Source: Actinomycetota bacterium (GTDB lineage: Bacteria; Actinomycetota; Actinomycetes; Nanopelagicales; Nanopelagicaceae). Taken from it: DNA of 5,609 bases. Below, one piece after another: positions 5,210 through 5,609 of the stretch; within the stretch, counting starts at the first letter, position 1; the number at the start of each line of letters is the position of its first letter. The notes beneath the pieces are model-generated. The model did no database searches. It was not told the origin of the DNA and saw only the letters and a list, made by a program, of their open reading frames with translations. The stretch is from positions 1 through 5,609 of the forward strand of contig JAQCGQ010000055.1 in NCBI GenBank assembly GCA_027730465.1, written 5' to 3'. The position numbers were made by a program, and so were the translations under genes.

Positions 5210-5609
5210 CTAACCAAAGAAAATCTCCGCCTCTTTATATAGCTCAGGGTCTACTGTCTTTAATTTTGAAGTAGCAGAGGCTAGTGGCACCCGCTCGATC
5301 TTGGTGCCATGAAGGGCCACCATCTTGCCCCAATCACCATCATGAGCAGCAGTAATGGCGTGGAGTCCAAATCTTGTTGCAAGTACTCGATCAAATGCCG
5401 TTGGTGTTCCACCTCGTTGGATATGGCCCAGCACTGATGTGCGGGCCTCTTTACCAGTCTTAGTTTCAATTTGATTTGCCAACCACTCGCCAATACCAGA
5501 GAGTTTTGCATGGCCGAATGAATCGAGGCTTTTATCTTTAGTAATCATGTCCCCATCTTGTGGAATAGCACCCTCTGCGATAACAATAATTGGTGAGTAG
5601 CTTTGCTCA
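5210..5609 (-). CDS. pfkA: 6-phosphofructokinase, C-terminal part (5' partial)
   Basis: The frame stays open to the right edge: 20 codons precede the internal ATG at 5548, giving 132 visible residues, so the gene begins outside the window. The visible part matches the C-terminal third of PfkA, which phosphorylates fructose 6-phosphate to the 1,6-bisphosphate in glycolysis. It shows IVIAEGA with Glu12 (fructose 6-phosphate contact), SGIGEWLANQIE, KEARTSVLGHIQRGG with Arg56, His62 and Arg65 in the substrate-binding positions, TPTAFDRVLATRFG (68-81), DGDWGKMVAL, LKTVDPELY and a terminal EIFFG. This ending is typical of actinobacterial PfkA. The residues that separate ATP- from pyrophosphate-dependent enzymes lie in the missing N-terminal part, so the phosphoryl donor cannot be stated. 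aroG follows on the same strand after 54 bp. Confidence 0.94.
   Translation of the reverse strand, partial: EQSYSPIIVIAEGAIPQDGDMITKDKSLDSFGHAKLSGIGEWLANQIETKTGKEARTSVLGHIQRGGTPTAFDRVLATRFGLHAITAAHDGDWGKMVALHGTKIERVPLASATSKLKTVDPELYKEAEIFFG

Noticed and set aside
5210..5548. Treating the ATG at 5548 as the start of a short pfkA-like protein
   Set aside because: The upstream 20 codons encode the conserved PfkA stretch IVIAEGAIP, so this is the tail of a full gene cut by the window edge.
1..5609. Mobile element, CRISPR, phage or novel defence system
   Set aside because: No transposase, integrase, terminal repeats, spaced direct repeats or unknown multi-gene cassette; every gene belongs to a known housekeeping family.

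Overview
The window reads as ordinary chromosome of a low-GC (roughly 40% by eye) actinobacterium. The best guess is a streamlined freshwater lineage of the acI/Nanopelagicales type. The grounds are a class II DAHP synthase very close in motif content to mycobacterial AroG, an actinobacterial-type PfkA tail (GHIQRGGTPTAFDR), the arrangement PASTA protein / class II aroG / pfkA that resembles the pknL-aroG neighbourhood of other actinobacteria, very short intergenic gaps (34, about 30 and 54 bp), and TAnnnT motifs placed exactly where leaderless actinobacterial promoters sit. The lineage call is inference; the actinobacterial call is firmer.

Layout, plus strand (1-3312): the 3' end of a PASTA-repeat protein, probably the extracellular end of a PknB/PknL-type Ser/Thr kinase; nfo (endonuclease IV); an EamA/DMT-family ten-helix transporter; and ltaE (low-specificity L-threonine aldolase). 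nfo, the transporter and ltaE overlap by 4 and 8 nt and look like one translationally coupled operon. Layout, minus strand (5609-3286): the 3' end of pfkA (6-phosphofructokinase), a 54-bp gap with a strong stem-loop, aroG (class II DAHP synthase, first step of the shikimate pathway), and ogt (O6-alkylguanine-DNA alkyltransferase). ltaE and ogt converge and overlap by 27 bp.

Functionally, PfkA acts in glycolysis, which supplies phosphoenolpyruvate, one of the two DAHP synthase substrates. Nfo and Ogt are independent DNA-repair activities (AP sites and alkylated guanine). LtaE splits threonine into glycine and acetaldehyde, and the EamA carrier is an uncharacterised small-molecule exporter or importer. 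No tRNA, rRNA, CRISPR array, insertion sequence, integrase, phage gene or long repeat was seen, and no gap exceeds 54 bp.

I found no convincing undescribed system. The points most worth a second look are the repeated leaderless-promoter geometry at nfo, ogt and aroG; the ogt start choice that follows from it; the N-terminally short DAHP synthase; the convergent coding overlap; and the stem-loop at the pfkA stop codon.
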